6,370 nt of DNA from the NCBI GenBank assembly GCA_003563255.1, contig PWSL01000064.1:1-6370 (forward strand). Direction: 5' to 3'. A program made the position numbers and the translations under genes. The number at the start of each line of letters is the position of its first letter. Positions within the stretch are counted from its first letter, which is position 1. Under the pieces are notes generated by a model. It was not told the DNA's origin, did not search any database, and worked only from the letters and a program-made list of their open reading frames with translations. This document shows positions 1-6,038 of the stretch, piece by piece. This DNA comes from Desulfonatronospira sp. (GTDB lineage Bacteria; Desulfobacterota; Desulfovibrionia; Desulfovibrionales; Desulfonatronovibrionaceae).

Positions 1-79
1 GGGACTGGCTCTCCCCGCACTTATTTTTAAAACCTGTCAATCATCCTTCAGAAAAATAAGTGCGGGGGTGCCTGTCCCC
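1..79. repeat. Long imperfect inverted repeat (REPIN-like hairpin), subfamily 1
   Basis: The left arm (1-28) starts GGGACTGGCTCT and ends in CACTTATTTTT. The right arm (52-79) is its near-perfect reverse complement and ends GTGCCTGTCCCC. The loop is about 23 bases. The first G of the expected GGGGAC terminus probably lies just outside the window. The element shares its outer arms, but not its inner stem, with the repeat at 1210-1302. An extra complementarity is present: AACCTGTC in the loop (31-38) can pair with GACAGGTT at 86-93. It may form a transcription-terminating hairpin for an upstream gene outside the window, but no U-tract follows. The REP/REPIN class is inferred from architecture only. 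Confidence 0.8.
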
Positions 80-130
80 AATTTCGACAGGTTGAAAAGT
101 TTTATAAGTTTCGCTGTAGTGTTAGACTCC

Positions 131-312
131 ATGTAACCATTCAGGGGGTCCTCGGTTGTGGCTAATGGCACAAGGCCAGGGGACTGTCCCCCGCTAAGTA
201 ATGATTATGCAGCTTCATAAAATTTCGCGTCTGTACTTTTTGTATTTGTGCAGGAAAAGTGTCGCGGGGACTGTCCCCAGGCAGGTTTCGGCATCCCCCT
301 GAATGCTTACAT
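131..312. repeat. MITE/REPIN-like element, copy A (most intact)
   Basis: Bounded by terminal inverted repeats of 18 bases: ATGTAACCATTCAGGGGG at 131-148 and its complement (17 of 18 matching) at 295-312. Inside are two copies of the odd palindrome GGGGACTGTCCCC, at 179-191 and 266-278. Their extended forms GGGGACTGTCCCCCGC and GCGGGGACTGTCCCC also face each other as an inverted pair. A further pair, GCACAA (168-173) and TTGTGC (246-251), is conserved in copy B. There is no coding capacity, so it is non-autonomous. It lies directly upstream of the exonuclease gene, ending 88 bases before its start. No target-site duplication is clear, although AT flanks the 16-base core on both sides. Confidence 0.8.
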
Positions 313-358
313 ACCGGGGGGTAATCTTCTCCGCCCGAACGGCTGATACCTTTTCCAT

Positions 359-376
359 GCGGGTTCTTATTCCCGC
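359..376 (+). promoter_or_regulatory. Small GC stem-loop in the exonuclease leader
   Basis: GCGGG (359-363) and CCCGC (372-376) can pair around an 8-base loop, about 25 bases upstream of the exonuclease start. The AGGGGG-like ribosome binding site follows at 390-395. The stem is short and may be chance. No function is claimed. Confidence 0.25.
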
Positions 377-400
377 TTAACCAGTAAGTAGGGGGCAAAG

Positions 401-1150
401 ATGACAACCCTGAGCGTCCTTGCATATAATATTTTGCCGGGGATGACCTGGCCTTTCACAAAATCCGGAAGTACACCCGACCACCCCTTGCTTGCTCAGA
501 GCAAGGATTATTTTGAAACTCTGGATCAAAGCAGACCTCTGAATGAATACGGCTTTGTAGTTCTGGATACTGAACTTACCGGCCTCAATGTCAAAAAAGA
601 CGAAATTGTTTCCATTGGAGCCCTGCGCATAAATGAGTTGCGCATAGACATGGAAGAAAGCTTTTACTACTGTGCCTGCCCCACCAGGGACGTACCCAAA
701 CAAAGCGTTGTGATCCACGGGATCACTCCTTCAGAGGCACAGAAGGCCCCCCCGTTGAAGGAAGCTTTGCAGAAACTGCTGGATTATTGCGGGAATGCCA
801 TCATAGTGGGTCATAATATCAACCTGGATATAAGCGTAATAAATCGAGAACTTAAAAAACACTTCGGAGGTGCGCTCTATAATCCCTGCATAGACACCAT
901 GCGCCTGGCCCGGGTTTATAAAGAAGGTCAGTGGACCGGGGCATACGAATTCTACGAAGAATATTCATACAACCTGAGAAACCTGAGCCGGGAATTCGGA
1001 CTGCCGCTGTTTGCTGAGCATAACGCCTTTACCGATGCTCTGCAGACAGCGTATCTTTTTATTTACCTGGCTCACAAAATACAGGATAGAACTGCCTGGA
1101 CACTGAAAGATCTGTGCAAGGCCGGATGCCTCAAGCGTTGGGGTCTTTAG
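401..1150 (+). CDS. DEDDh-family 3'-5' exonuclease (DnaQ/DNA polymerase III epsilon-like)
   Basis: A 249-aa protein with all three exonuclease motifs of the RNase T/DnaQ superfamily: ExoI LDTELTG with D56 and E58, ExoII GHNINLD with H138 and D143, and ExoIII EHNAFTDA with H207 and D212. The helper segments IHGITP (105-110) and CIDTMRLAR (164-171) are also typical. The catalytic carboxylates and the DEDDh histidine are present, so it should be an active two-metal nuclease removing nucleotides from DNA or RNA 3' ends in the cytoplasm. A roughly 50-residue N-terminal extension precedes the fold. The ATG at 401 is supported by TAGGGGG five bases upstream; M15 (443) is a weaker alternative. There is no polymerase-binding tail, so it is unlikely to be the replicative epsilon subunit. 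From memory, similar exonuclease genes sit beside SSS symporters, often with a CBS/DUF294 nucleotidyltransferase gene, in many proteobacteria. The symporter gene follows here after a hairpin repeat. Confidence 0.93.
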   Translation: MTTLSVLAYNILPGMTWPFTKSGSTPDHPLLAQSKDYFETLDQSRPLNEYGFVVLDTELTGLNVKKDEIVSIGALRINELRIDMEESFYYCACPTRDVPKQSVVIHGITPSEAQKAPPLKEALQKLLDYCGNAIIVGHNINLDISVINRELKKHFGGALYNPCIDTMRLARVYKEGQWTGAYEFYEEYSYNLRNLSREFGLPLFAEHNAFTDALQTAYLFIYLAHKIQDRTAWTLKDLCKAGCLKRWGL

Positions 1151-1209
1151 AATGTGCTGAAGATAAATCAACAGTTTTTTGTATCTGTTCAGCGCTATGC
1201 ATGTGGCAT

Positions 1210-1302
1210 GGGGACTGGCTCTTCCGGCACCCACTTGTCCCAAAAAATGAGATATTTTAAGCACAAAATGATGCTCAAGTGGGTCCCGGAGTGCCTGTCC
1301 CC
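1210..1302. repeat. Long imperfect inverted repeat (REPIN-like hairpin), subfamily 2
   Basis: The left arm (1210-1237) runs from GGGGACTGGCTCTTCC to CCCACTTG. The right arm (1276-1302) runs from CAAGTGGG to GTGCCTGTCCCC. The loop is about 38 bases. The outer arms are the same as in the repeat at 1-79, but the inner stem (CACCCACTTG with CAAGTGGGTC) is unrelated. It lies between the exonuclease stop and the symporter start, so it may end or weaken read-through, or stabilise the upstream mRNA 3' end. Confidence 0.8.
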
Positions 1303-1344
1303 TGCTTTTCTTATAAGCTAAACAAATACAGTTTTTTTTAACGC

Positions 1345-1350
1345 AGGAGG
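1345..1350 (+). promoter_or_regulatory. Strong ribosome binding site of the symporter gene
   Basis: A perfect AGGAGG lies 9 bases before the ATG at 1360. It fixes the symporter start and suggests efficient translation. Confidence 0.85.
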
Positions 1351-1359
1351 TTCAGGAAG

Positions 1360-3138
1360 ATGGAAATCAACACCACCTGGGTCTGGATATTTCTGGCCCT
1401 GTACATTATTTTCTGTTTTTACTGGGGACTCAGAGGATATTTTACGGAAACAACCTCCTATGGGTATTCCATTGGAGGCCGGCAGATTCCGATGATCGCT
1501 TTTCTAATGGCGGCTACGGCGGCATCCTTCAGCGGCTGGACCACCATCGGACATCCCGGCCTGATCTGGAAGTATGGTCTGGCGTACGGCTTTGTCTCCT
1601 TCTATGCCCTGACCATACCCCTGACAGGGGCTTTTTTCGCCAAAAGAGCCTGGCTCATGGGCAAGCGATACGGCTTTGTCACCCCCGGGGACATGTATGC
1701 CTATTACTACAACCGCGAAGGGGTACGCTGGCTGGTGGTCCTGACAGCGCTTTTATTCGGCATTTTTTATGCCGCCATTCAACTCATGGCCGCCGGAGCG
1801 CTTTTTCACTGGATCACCGGCTTTCCTTTATCCTGGGGAGCCATACTCATGGCCTTCATTGTCTGGTTCTATGTGGTCACGGGCGGACTGCGGGCCAGCA
1901 CCTGGGTCGGAGTGGTCCAGTTTATCCTTTTAATTGTGGCCATGATCACTATAGGTGCTTATGTTCTGGCCCATTTCGGTGGCTGGAGCCAGATGAGCCA
2001 GCAAGTGGCCGGGATGCCGGACAGATTTCTGGAAATCCCCAAAGTGATTGACTTTAGTGTAGGCGAGGAAAAATGGACGGCCATGATGATCCTGACCTAT
2101 CTGTTTGCACTCATGGGGATACAGGCATCTCCTGCCTTTACCATGTGGCAGTTCGCCAATAAAAATCCCAAGCCCTTCGCCTGGCAGCAGGTTTTCATGT
2201 CTACTTTTCTTGTTGGTTTCGCCATGTTCTTTTTTACCGCTTTTCAGGGACTTGGCGGACAGATACTGGATATGCAGGGTGTTATTGACCCGGCTTCAGA
2301 CCGAGATGTGGTACCCATGCTCATGGCCAAGTTCCTGCCGCCCTTTGTTCTTGGAATCTGCTTTATCGGGCTGATTGCGGCCATGCATTCCACTGCAGCC
2401 CCTTATATCGGCACTGCAGGCTCCATGCTTCTAAGGGATATCTGGTGGCTCAAGATAAGGAAAAAACAGGGCGGTCATGCAGAACAAATCTGGATAAACC
2501 GGCTTTTCGTCACCCTCCTGACCATTATCGCCCTGGCAGTGGGCTTGACCTCTCAGGCTGCCCTGGTAATTCTGGGCGCACTGGCCACATCCCTGGGGTT
2601 TATCATGTACGTGCCTCTCATGGGCACCCTGTGGGGATTCCGCTGGCCTTCCATAGGCACAGTACTGGGGATCCTGGCCGGGCTGATAGCCGTCTTTCTG
2701 ACCTATTACGTCTTCCCCAACCCGCTGACCATCCACTGTGCAGCCTGGGGTATCGGGGCGGGCCTTCTTGTAGCCTATCTCAGCCGGCTGCTGGCCAAGG
2801 CAGACGGTCAGGATACGCTGAACAGACAAAACGAAGTACGGTCCTGGCTGGACAATATTGAACAGCCCAGTCCCAGCGGCCGGACCTGGCGCAATTCCAT
2901 GAAGTTCGTAGTTCCTCTGTGGTTTCTGTTTGCGGTCGGCCCTCTAGCCATGATAGGCAACGTGGGGCCGTCCTTTCTCGGCTTTCCATCGGCATGGTCC
3001 TGGCAGATAGCCTGGTGGATTCTGGGCATCATAATGATGTGGGCCCTGTGCTTCAAGGCGGAGATGGCCACCATTACCAATGACCAGATCCGGCGGGCTG
3101 AAACGGAATCCAACATTGTAGTCCAGGAGGTAACCTGA
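1360..3138 (+). CDS. Sodium:solute symporter family (SSS) transporter
   Basis: A 592-aa polytopic inner-membrane protein with about 14 hydrophobic segments. It begins with a helix at residues 6-24 and has two extra helices near 514-533 and 548-567, after a hydrophilic loop (480-512). SSS family marks are visible. ASFSGWTTIGHPG (55-67) matches the TM2 unwound region of PutP (ASDMSGW). GGLRASTWVGVVQ (175-187) matches the family signature. AAMHSTAAPYIGTAGSMLLRDIW (340-362) matches TM9, with S344 and T345 at the place of the PutP Na2-site S340/T341. PutP Asp55 is replaced by Ser (S56), which also occurs in SSS branches outside proline transport. It probably couples Na+ entry to uptake of a small organic solute. 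The substrate cannot be read from the sequence: proline-, acetate- or other carboxylate-like substrates are possible. A 28-aa membrane peptide is encoded 94 bases downstream. Confidence 0.92.
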   Translation: MEINTTWVWIFLALYIIFCFYWGLRGYFTETTSYGYSIGGRQIPMIAFLMAATAASFSGWTTIGHPGLIWKYGLAYGFVSFYALTIPLTGAFFAKRAWLMGKRYGFVTPGDMYAYYYNREGVRWLVVLTALLFGIFYAAIQLMAAGALFHWITGFPLSWGAILMAFIVWFYVVTGGLRASTWVGVVQFILLIVAMITIGAYVLAHFGGWSQMSQQVAGMPDRFLEIPKVIDFSVGEEKWTAMMILTYLFALMGIQASPAFTMWQFANKNPKPFAWQQVFMSTFLVGFAMFFFTAFQGLGGQILDMQGVIDPASDRDVVPMLMAKFLPPFVLGICFIGLIAAMHSTAAPYIGTAGSMLLRDIWWLKIRKKQGGHAEQIWINRLFVTLLTIIALAVGLTSQAALVILGALATSLGFIMYVPLMGTLWGFRWPSIGTVLGILAGLIAVFLTYYVFPNPLTIHCAAWGIGAGLLVAYLSRLLAKADGQDTLNRQNEVRSWLDNIEQPSPSGRTWRNSMKFVVPLWFLFAVGPLAMIGNVGPSFLGFPSAWSWQIAWWILGIIMMWALCFKAEMATITNDQIRRAETESNIVVQEVT

Positions 3139-3163
3139 TCCCCCTGGATGGAGCAGACAGACC

Positions 3164-3196
3164 GTCCCCGGGGCCCATGATCCGGGAGCCAGGGAC
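3164..3196 (+). other. GC-rich imperfect dyad between symporter gene and micro-ORF
   Basis: GTCCC (3164-3168) and GGGAC (3192-3196) pair around a GC-rich, partly complementary interior. It lies in the 94-base gap between the symporter stop and the small ORF. No T-run follows, so it is not a standard intrinsic terminator. It could be a decayed repeat arm or an mRNA-processing or stabilising stem. Confidence 0.3.
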
Positions 3197-3232
3197 AAAA
3201 TATTATTCATAAACTCTGAAGGAGATATGACA

Positions 3233-3319
3233 ATGAAATCAGAAGATATCTGGTTGATCGCGGTGCTGGTATTTATCCTATTGTGGCTGGTGCTCCTGGG
3301 TACAGGTGTGTTGGGATGA
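3233..3319 (+). CDS. 28-aa single-pass membrane peptide, candidate symporter small accessory protein
   Basis: The ATG at 3233 is preceded by AAGGAG with an ideal spacing of 8 bases. An in-frame ATG at 3227 is too close to that site (2 bases) and is less likely. The product has a short polar N-terminus (MKSEDIW), then about 20 strongly hydrophobic residues (LIAVLVFILLWLVLLGTGVLG), and ends at TGA. It is therefore a one-helix inner-membrane peptide with almost no soluble part. It lies directly downstream of the SSS symporter gene on the same strand. Micro-proteins beside SSS genes are annotated in public genomes as symporter small accessory proteins, which fits size and position. Membership in that exact family is not shown here. 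The likely role, by inference, is to bind and stabilise or modulate the transporter, as KdpF and CydX do for their complexes. Confidence 0.72.
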   Translation: MKSEDIWLIAVLVFILLWLVLLGTGVLG

Positions 3320-3368
3320 AACCAGGGTGTTTCAGCAGGCAGCGTCTTTTGAATCAGGAAGCCAGGAT

Positions 3369-3604
3369 GTAAACATTCAGGGGGCCGGTAATCACCACCG
3401 TAACCATTCAGCGGGTCCTCGGTGGTGATTGCTGGCACAAGGCCTGGGGACTGTCCCTCGCTAAGTACTAATTGTTCAGGTTCACACCACTTAGCATTTG
3501 TTATTTTTGCATTTGTGCAGGCAGTGTATTGCGGGGACTGTCTCCGGGCCGGTATCGCCCCCCCTGAATGGTTACTGACCACCGATGCTTACCTGAATGA
3601 TTAC
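3369..3604. repeat. Outer pair of terminal motifs framing repeat copy B
   Basis: GTAAACATTCAGGGGG (3369-3384) lies outside copy B on the left. CCTGAATGATTAC (3592-3604), in opposite orientation, lies outside on the right. Both are variants of the copy A/B terminal repeat. An 11-base perfect inverted repeat, AATCACCACCG (3390-3400) and CGGTGGTGATT (3420-3430), straddles the inner left end. The arrangement suggests one element inserted in another, or stepwise duplication of ends. Confidence 0.6.
3400..3575. repeat. MITE/REPIN-like element, copy B
   Basis: A second 176-base copy of the element at 131-312, in the same orientation. The terminal inverted repeats are GTAACCATTCAGCGGG (3400-3415) and CCCCCTGAATGGTTAC (3560-3575), matching 15 of 16. 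Landmarks shared with copy A in the same order are TCCTCGGT, GGCACAAGGCC, GGGGACTGTCCC with CGCTAAGTA, ATTTGTGCAGG and GCGGGGACTGTC. The inner palindromes are decayed relative to copy A (GTCCCTC and GTCTCC endings), so copy B looks older or less constrained. The strand-open stretch over it (3422-3667) is repeat-derived and not a gene. Confidence 0.8.
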
Positions 3605-3605
3605 C

Positions 3606-3841
3606 TAAAGATGATCCGGAATAAGGAAAAGGCCAGCAGCATCTGGCTGGCAGCAGGGTGTATGTAAAACGTAACTGCGGATATGAAGGCTATCGTACAA
3701 CACTCTGGATTCCTTGCATTTTTCGAAATTTCAAATGTCCAAATGTGCTTATGATATAACACTCTTAAATCATGAAGCTTTTTTTATTAACTATTAATAA
3801 CTGTAATATCTCACACTACAGTTCCTTACTGAACTGGCAAA
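3606..3841 (+). other. AT-rich intergenic leader before the UbiB-like gene
   Basis: From about 3690 the composition turns strongly AT-rich compared with the flanking genes. TATGAT at 3750-3755, within TTATGATATAAC, resembles a sigma-70 -10 box, but no good -35 hexamer lies at the right distance, so the promoter call is weak. A 23-codon ORF starting at 3683 lacks a ribosome binding site and is not called. No repeat or RNA motif was recognised. The region probably carries the promoter of the downstream gene. Confidence 0.35.
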
Positions 3842-5392
3842 ATGCTTGAGCACTATTCCCCTCGGCGTCTTCTGAAAACGTTTCGCTTTCTTTTGACCGT
3901 CTTTTTGATTTTCAGGCAGAAAAAAAGCCTGCTGGGCATCCACCCCCTGACACCGGGAGACCTCAAGGCGGTTATCCTTGAGCTGGGGGTGAGCTTCATA
4001 AAGCTTGCCCAGGTGCTGGCAACCAGGGCTGATTTTTTCAATGAGGATTATCTCAAACAATTGCGCTCCATTCATGATGAAGTAGCCCCTATGCCTGAAA
4101 ATGATCTGAACAGTATGCTATCCAGGGCCTATAGCCGGGAGTTCCCTTTTGCCTCGTTTGATCGCCATCCCCTGGCCAGCGCTTCCATCGGGCAGGTGCA
4201 CCAGGCTGAATTAAAAGACGGTAAAATGGTGGCCGTAAAAATCCGGCGAATGGGCATTGAAAAAAAGGTCAGGATAGACATAGGCCTACTGAGTTTTTTC
4301 CTTAAGGTGTTTCAGCCTTTTTTTACCAGCCACACAAGGAATTCCCTGCAGGCGGTGTTGAATGAATTCTCGGCGATGATAGTCAAGGAAGTGGACATGG
4401 CCATGGAACTGGACAACCTGCGCAAGTTCAAGGACACTTATGAAAGTGAGATTATTTCCATACCCGGGTATTATCCTGAACATTGCAATCATGATGCCCT
4501 GGTCATGAGCTTTGAGACCGGACTGCGCATAGATGACAAGGACGGAATGGAGCAGCGCGGAATCTCCTTTGAACAGGTCATGGAAAACCTTATCTCCTGG
4601 TACGCCAGCCAGATGCTGGTCAAGGGCCTGTTTCACGCCGATCCTCACCCCGGCAACATCCTGGTGCAGGACAACGCTTCTTTAACAATCCTGGATTTCG
4701 GAATGGTCAAGCGTCTGCCCAATTCCACCAGGGTGGCCATGATCGAACTGGTCAAGTCCGCTCATGAGCGGGACTTCGAGATGTTTGCCTCGGCCTGTGA
4801 ACGTATCGGCCTCATCACTTCCACGGCTTCCCCGGATGAAATCCGGGAACTGGCGGAGCGGATGTTTGACATTTTCAGCAATGCCAACCTGAGCGCTGCA
4901 AACATGCAGGCCCTGGCCTTTGAAGTCCTGGACTCCATGAAGGATTTCCCCTTCAAGCTCCCTCAGGAGGTGGTGTATGTCATGCGGGCCGGCACCCTTA
5001 TAGAAGGTCTGGGCACCACCTTCATAGAAAACTTCAATGGGGTGAAGGATATTCTGCCTGTCCTTCAGGACAGGCTACCAGAGGCCCTGGGCATGGAAGA
5101 AGGATTTATCACGGTAGCCAGAAAAGAAATCACCGCCCTGCCCTTTACTCTAAGCAGGTTTAAATCCGTTCTTACGGATATGAGCGACGGAAATCTCCAT
5201 GTGCGTCTGTCTCGCAAGACCTTGGAAGCGCTGGATGAACATATCCGGGCATTGCTACGCCCCCTGGGGGTCGGCCTGGTGCTTTTGGCCGGTTCTTTTT
5301 TCATTCTTTTTCTGGAGTTCCACCTGAGCCGGGTTCTGGCAGGATTTGTTTTCCTTGTGGGAGCTTTCAAGATATGGAGTACGCTCAGGTAG
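3842..5392 (+). CDS. ABC1/AarF/UbiB-family atypical kinase
   Basis: A 516-aa protein covering the whole UbiB/ABC1 fold. The N-terminal family motif is at SFIKLAQVLATRADF (51-65), where the usual KxGQ reads KLAQ. The alanine-rich nucleotide loop is ASASIGQVH (112-120), and the invariant lysine is K133 in VAVKI. The EVDMAMELDN helix spans 183-192. The catalytic HADPHPGN is at 265-272 with N272, and the metal-binding DFG is at 285-287. Two C-terminal hydrophobic helices (about 474-491 and 495-511) anchor it in the inner membrane, as in bacterial UbiB. UbiB proteins support biosynthesis or handling of ubiquinone and other prenyl lipids through ATPase activity rather than protein phosphorylation. 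In an anaerobe the lipid could be menaquinone, but this is inference. The ATG at 3842 is the first possible start after an in-frame stop (3830). No clear Shine-Dalgarno sequence precedes it. No quinone-synthesis genes are adjacent. Confidence 0.92.
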   Translation: MLEHYSPRRLLKTFRFLLTVFLIFRQKKSLLGIHPLTPGDLKAVILELGVSFIKLAQVLATRADFFNEDYLKQLRSIHDEVAPMPENDLNSMLSRAYSREFPFASFDRHPLASASIGQVHQAELKDGKMVAVKIRRMGIEKKVRIDIGLLSFFLKVFQPFFTSHTRNSLQAVLNEFSAMIVKEVDMAMELDNLRKFKDTYESEIISIPGYYPEHCNHDALVMSFETGLRIDDKDGMEQRGISFEQVMENLISWYASQMLVKGLFHADPHPGNILVQDNASLTILDFGMVKRLPNSTRVAMIELVKSAHERDFEMFASACERIGLITSTASPDEIRELAERMFDIFSNANLSAANMQALAFEVLDSMKDFPFKLPQEVVYVMRAGTLIEGLGTTFIENFNGVKDILPVLQDRLPEALGMEEGFITVARKEITALPFTLSRFKSVLTDMSDGNLHVRLSRKTLEALDEHIRALLRPLGVGLVLLAGSFFILFLEFHLSRVLAGFVFLVGAFKIWSTLR

Positions 5393-5415
5393 GTTTTGTA
5401 CATAACTCACTGATA

Positions 5416-5427
5416 TAGTGTACACTA
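5416..5427. promoter_or_regulatory. Perfect 12-bp palindrome, possible operator
   Basis: TAGTGTACACTA is fully self-complementary and begins 24 bases after the UbiB-like stop codon. Its position between convergent 3' ends argues against a normal operator. It could be a protein-binding site or a chance dyad. Confidence 0.25.
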
Positions 5428-5449
5428 AACGAAACTGATTTTTGACCCC

Positions 5450-5516
5450 GGGGACAGGCAATAAAATATCAGGCCTTGTGCCAATAATCAACACCGAGGA
5501 ACCCCTGAATGGTTAC
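5450..5516 (-). repeat. One-ended, inverted remnant of the MITE/REPIN-like element (copy C)
   Basis: Read on the minus strand this begins GTAACCATTCAGGGG, then TCCTCGGT, then GGCACAAGGCCT, in the order seen at the left ends of copies A and B. The match then stops. After an AT-rich stretch it closes with GCCTGTCCCC, which is the outer arm of the hairpins at 1-79 and 1210-1302 rather than GGGGACTGTCCCC. The right half, including the second terminal repeat, is absent. It is a truncated or mosaic copy. Confidence 0.7.
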
Positions 5517-5739
5517 TCCAATCTCTTATATCTGTGTCAATCTGCCTGCCCGGTGAAATAGACGAAGTCTCAGCGCAGCGGATTTCACTGGGTGTGATCT
5601 GTGGGCAAAAAACTCTTTTTTTATCTGGGGTGCGGGCACAGGCCAGCGTGAGAAGAAGCTTTTACTGTCAAAAACGAGCCTGCCCTATTTCTTATTGTAC
5701 CACAGTGTCTCAGGTTAAACAGAAGCTGCCATAGAATGT

Positions 5740-6036
5740 CTATGCAGCGTAGGTCTTAACTTCACGATCCAGCCGGTCGCCGAGTCTCGTACGTGCTTCT
5801 TCAAGATTAAAATCTTCTTGCAAACCCAGCCAGAATTTCTCGGAATTTCCAAAATATCGAGCTAATCTGATAGCTGTGTCAGCCGATATAGATCTCTTGC
5901 CGTGGACAATTTCGTTGATGCGGCGTGGAGGAACGCTCAAAGAGCGAGCAAGTCTATTTTGGCTTATGCCAAGAGGTAGAAGAAATTCCTCCAGGAGAAT
6001 TTCTCCGGGATGAATATTGGGCAATCGCTGATTCAT
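5740..6036 (-). CDS. higA: HigA-family addiction-module antitoxin (XRE-type HTH), apparently without HigB
   Basis: A 98-aa protein with the HigA/VapI signature. The N-terminus is IHPGEILLEEFLLPLG (8-23), followed by a helix-turn-helix (about 24-46) with SQNRLARSLSVPPRRINEIVHGKR. Next come ISADTAIRLARYFG (50-63) and FWLGLQ (68-73), and a charged C-terminal tail. Length and order are standard for a complete antitoxin. HigA binds its own promoter and neutralises the ribosome-dependent mRNase HigB. HigB is normally encoded just upstream, but here the upstream gene is a histidine kinase ending 38 bases before the start, and no HigB-like frame is seen downstream either. It is therefore an orphan, or a repurposed regulator. 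A repeated CATTTAAC motif in its leader may be its operator. The ribosome binding site is weak (AGGTTAA). Confidence 0.9.
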   Translation of the reverse strand: MNQRLPNIHPGEILLEEFLLPLGISQNRLARSLSVPPRRINEIVHGKRSISADTAIRLARYFGNSEKFWLGLQEDFNLEEARTRLGDRLDREVKTYAA

Positions 6037-6038
6037 AT

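Larger units (their letters stand above)
5393..5739. other. Intergenic region between convergent genes
   Basis: This 347-base stretch separates the 3' ends of the UbiB-like gene (+) and higA (-). It contains the perfect 12-base palindrome TAGTGTACACTA (5416-5427), the one-ended repeat remnant at 5450-5516, and about 220 bases with no recognisable feature. A plus-strand open frame at 5534-5734 has no ATG, ribosome binding site or recognisable family. No HigB-like reading frame was found on the minus strand. No clear intrinsic terminator was seen. Confidence 0.5.

Noticed and set aside
162..425. Minus-strand open frame over repeat copy A
   Set aside because: It is entirely explained by repeat sequence and overlaps the exonuclease start.
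2944..3582. Minus-strand open frame of 212 codons
   Set aside because: It is antisense to the symporter 3' end and the micro-ORF and crosses the repeat. Its composition is proline- and histidine-rich, as expected for a shadow frame.
131..3604. Possible CRISPR array from the recurring GTAACCATTCAG and GGGGAC motifs
   Set aside because: The units are inverted, irregularly spaced by kilobases and internally palindromic, with no regular spacer pattern and no cas genes.
3422..3667. Plus-strand open frame of 81 codons over repeat copy B
   Set aside because: It starts inside the repeat, runs through its palindromes and right terminal motif, lacks a ribosome binding site and matches no family.
3683..3754. 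23-codon ORF starting MKAIVQHSGF before the UbiB-like gene
   Set aside because: It has no ribosome binding site, lies in an AT-rich promoter-like stretch and shows no clear protein features.
5534..5734. Plus-strand open frame of 66 codons between the convergent genes
   Set aside because: It uses a non-ATG start, has no ribosome binding site and no recognisable domain, and is cysteine-rich in a random-looking way.
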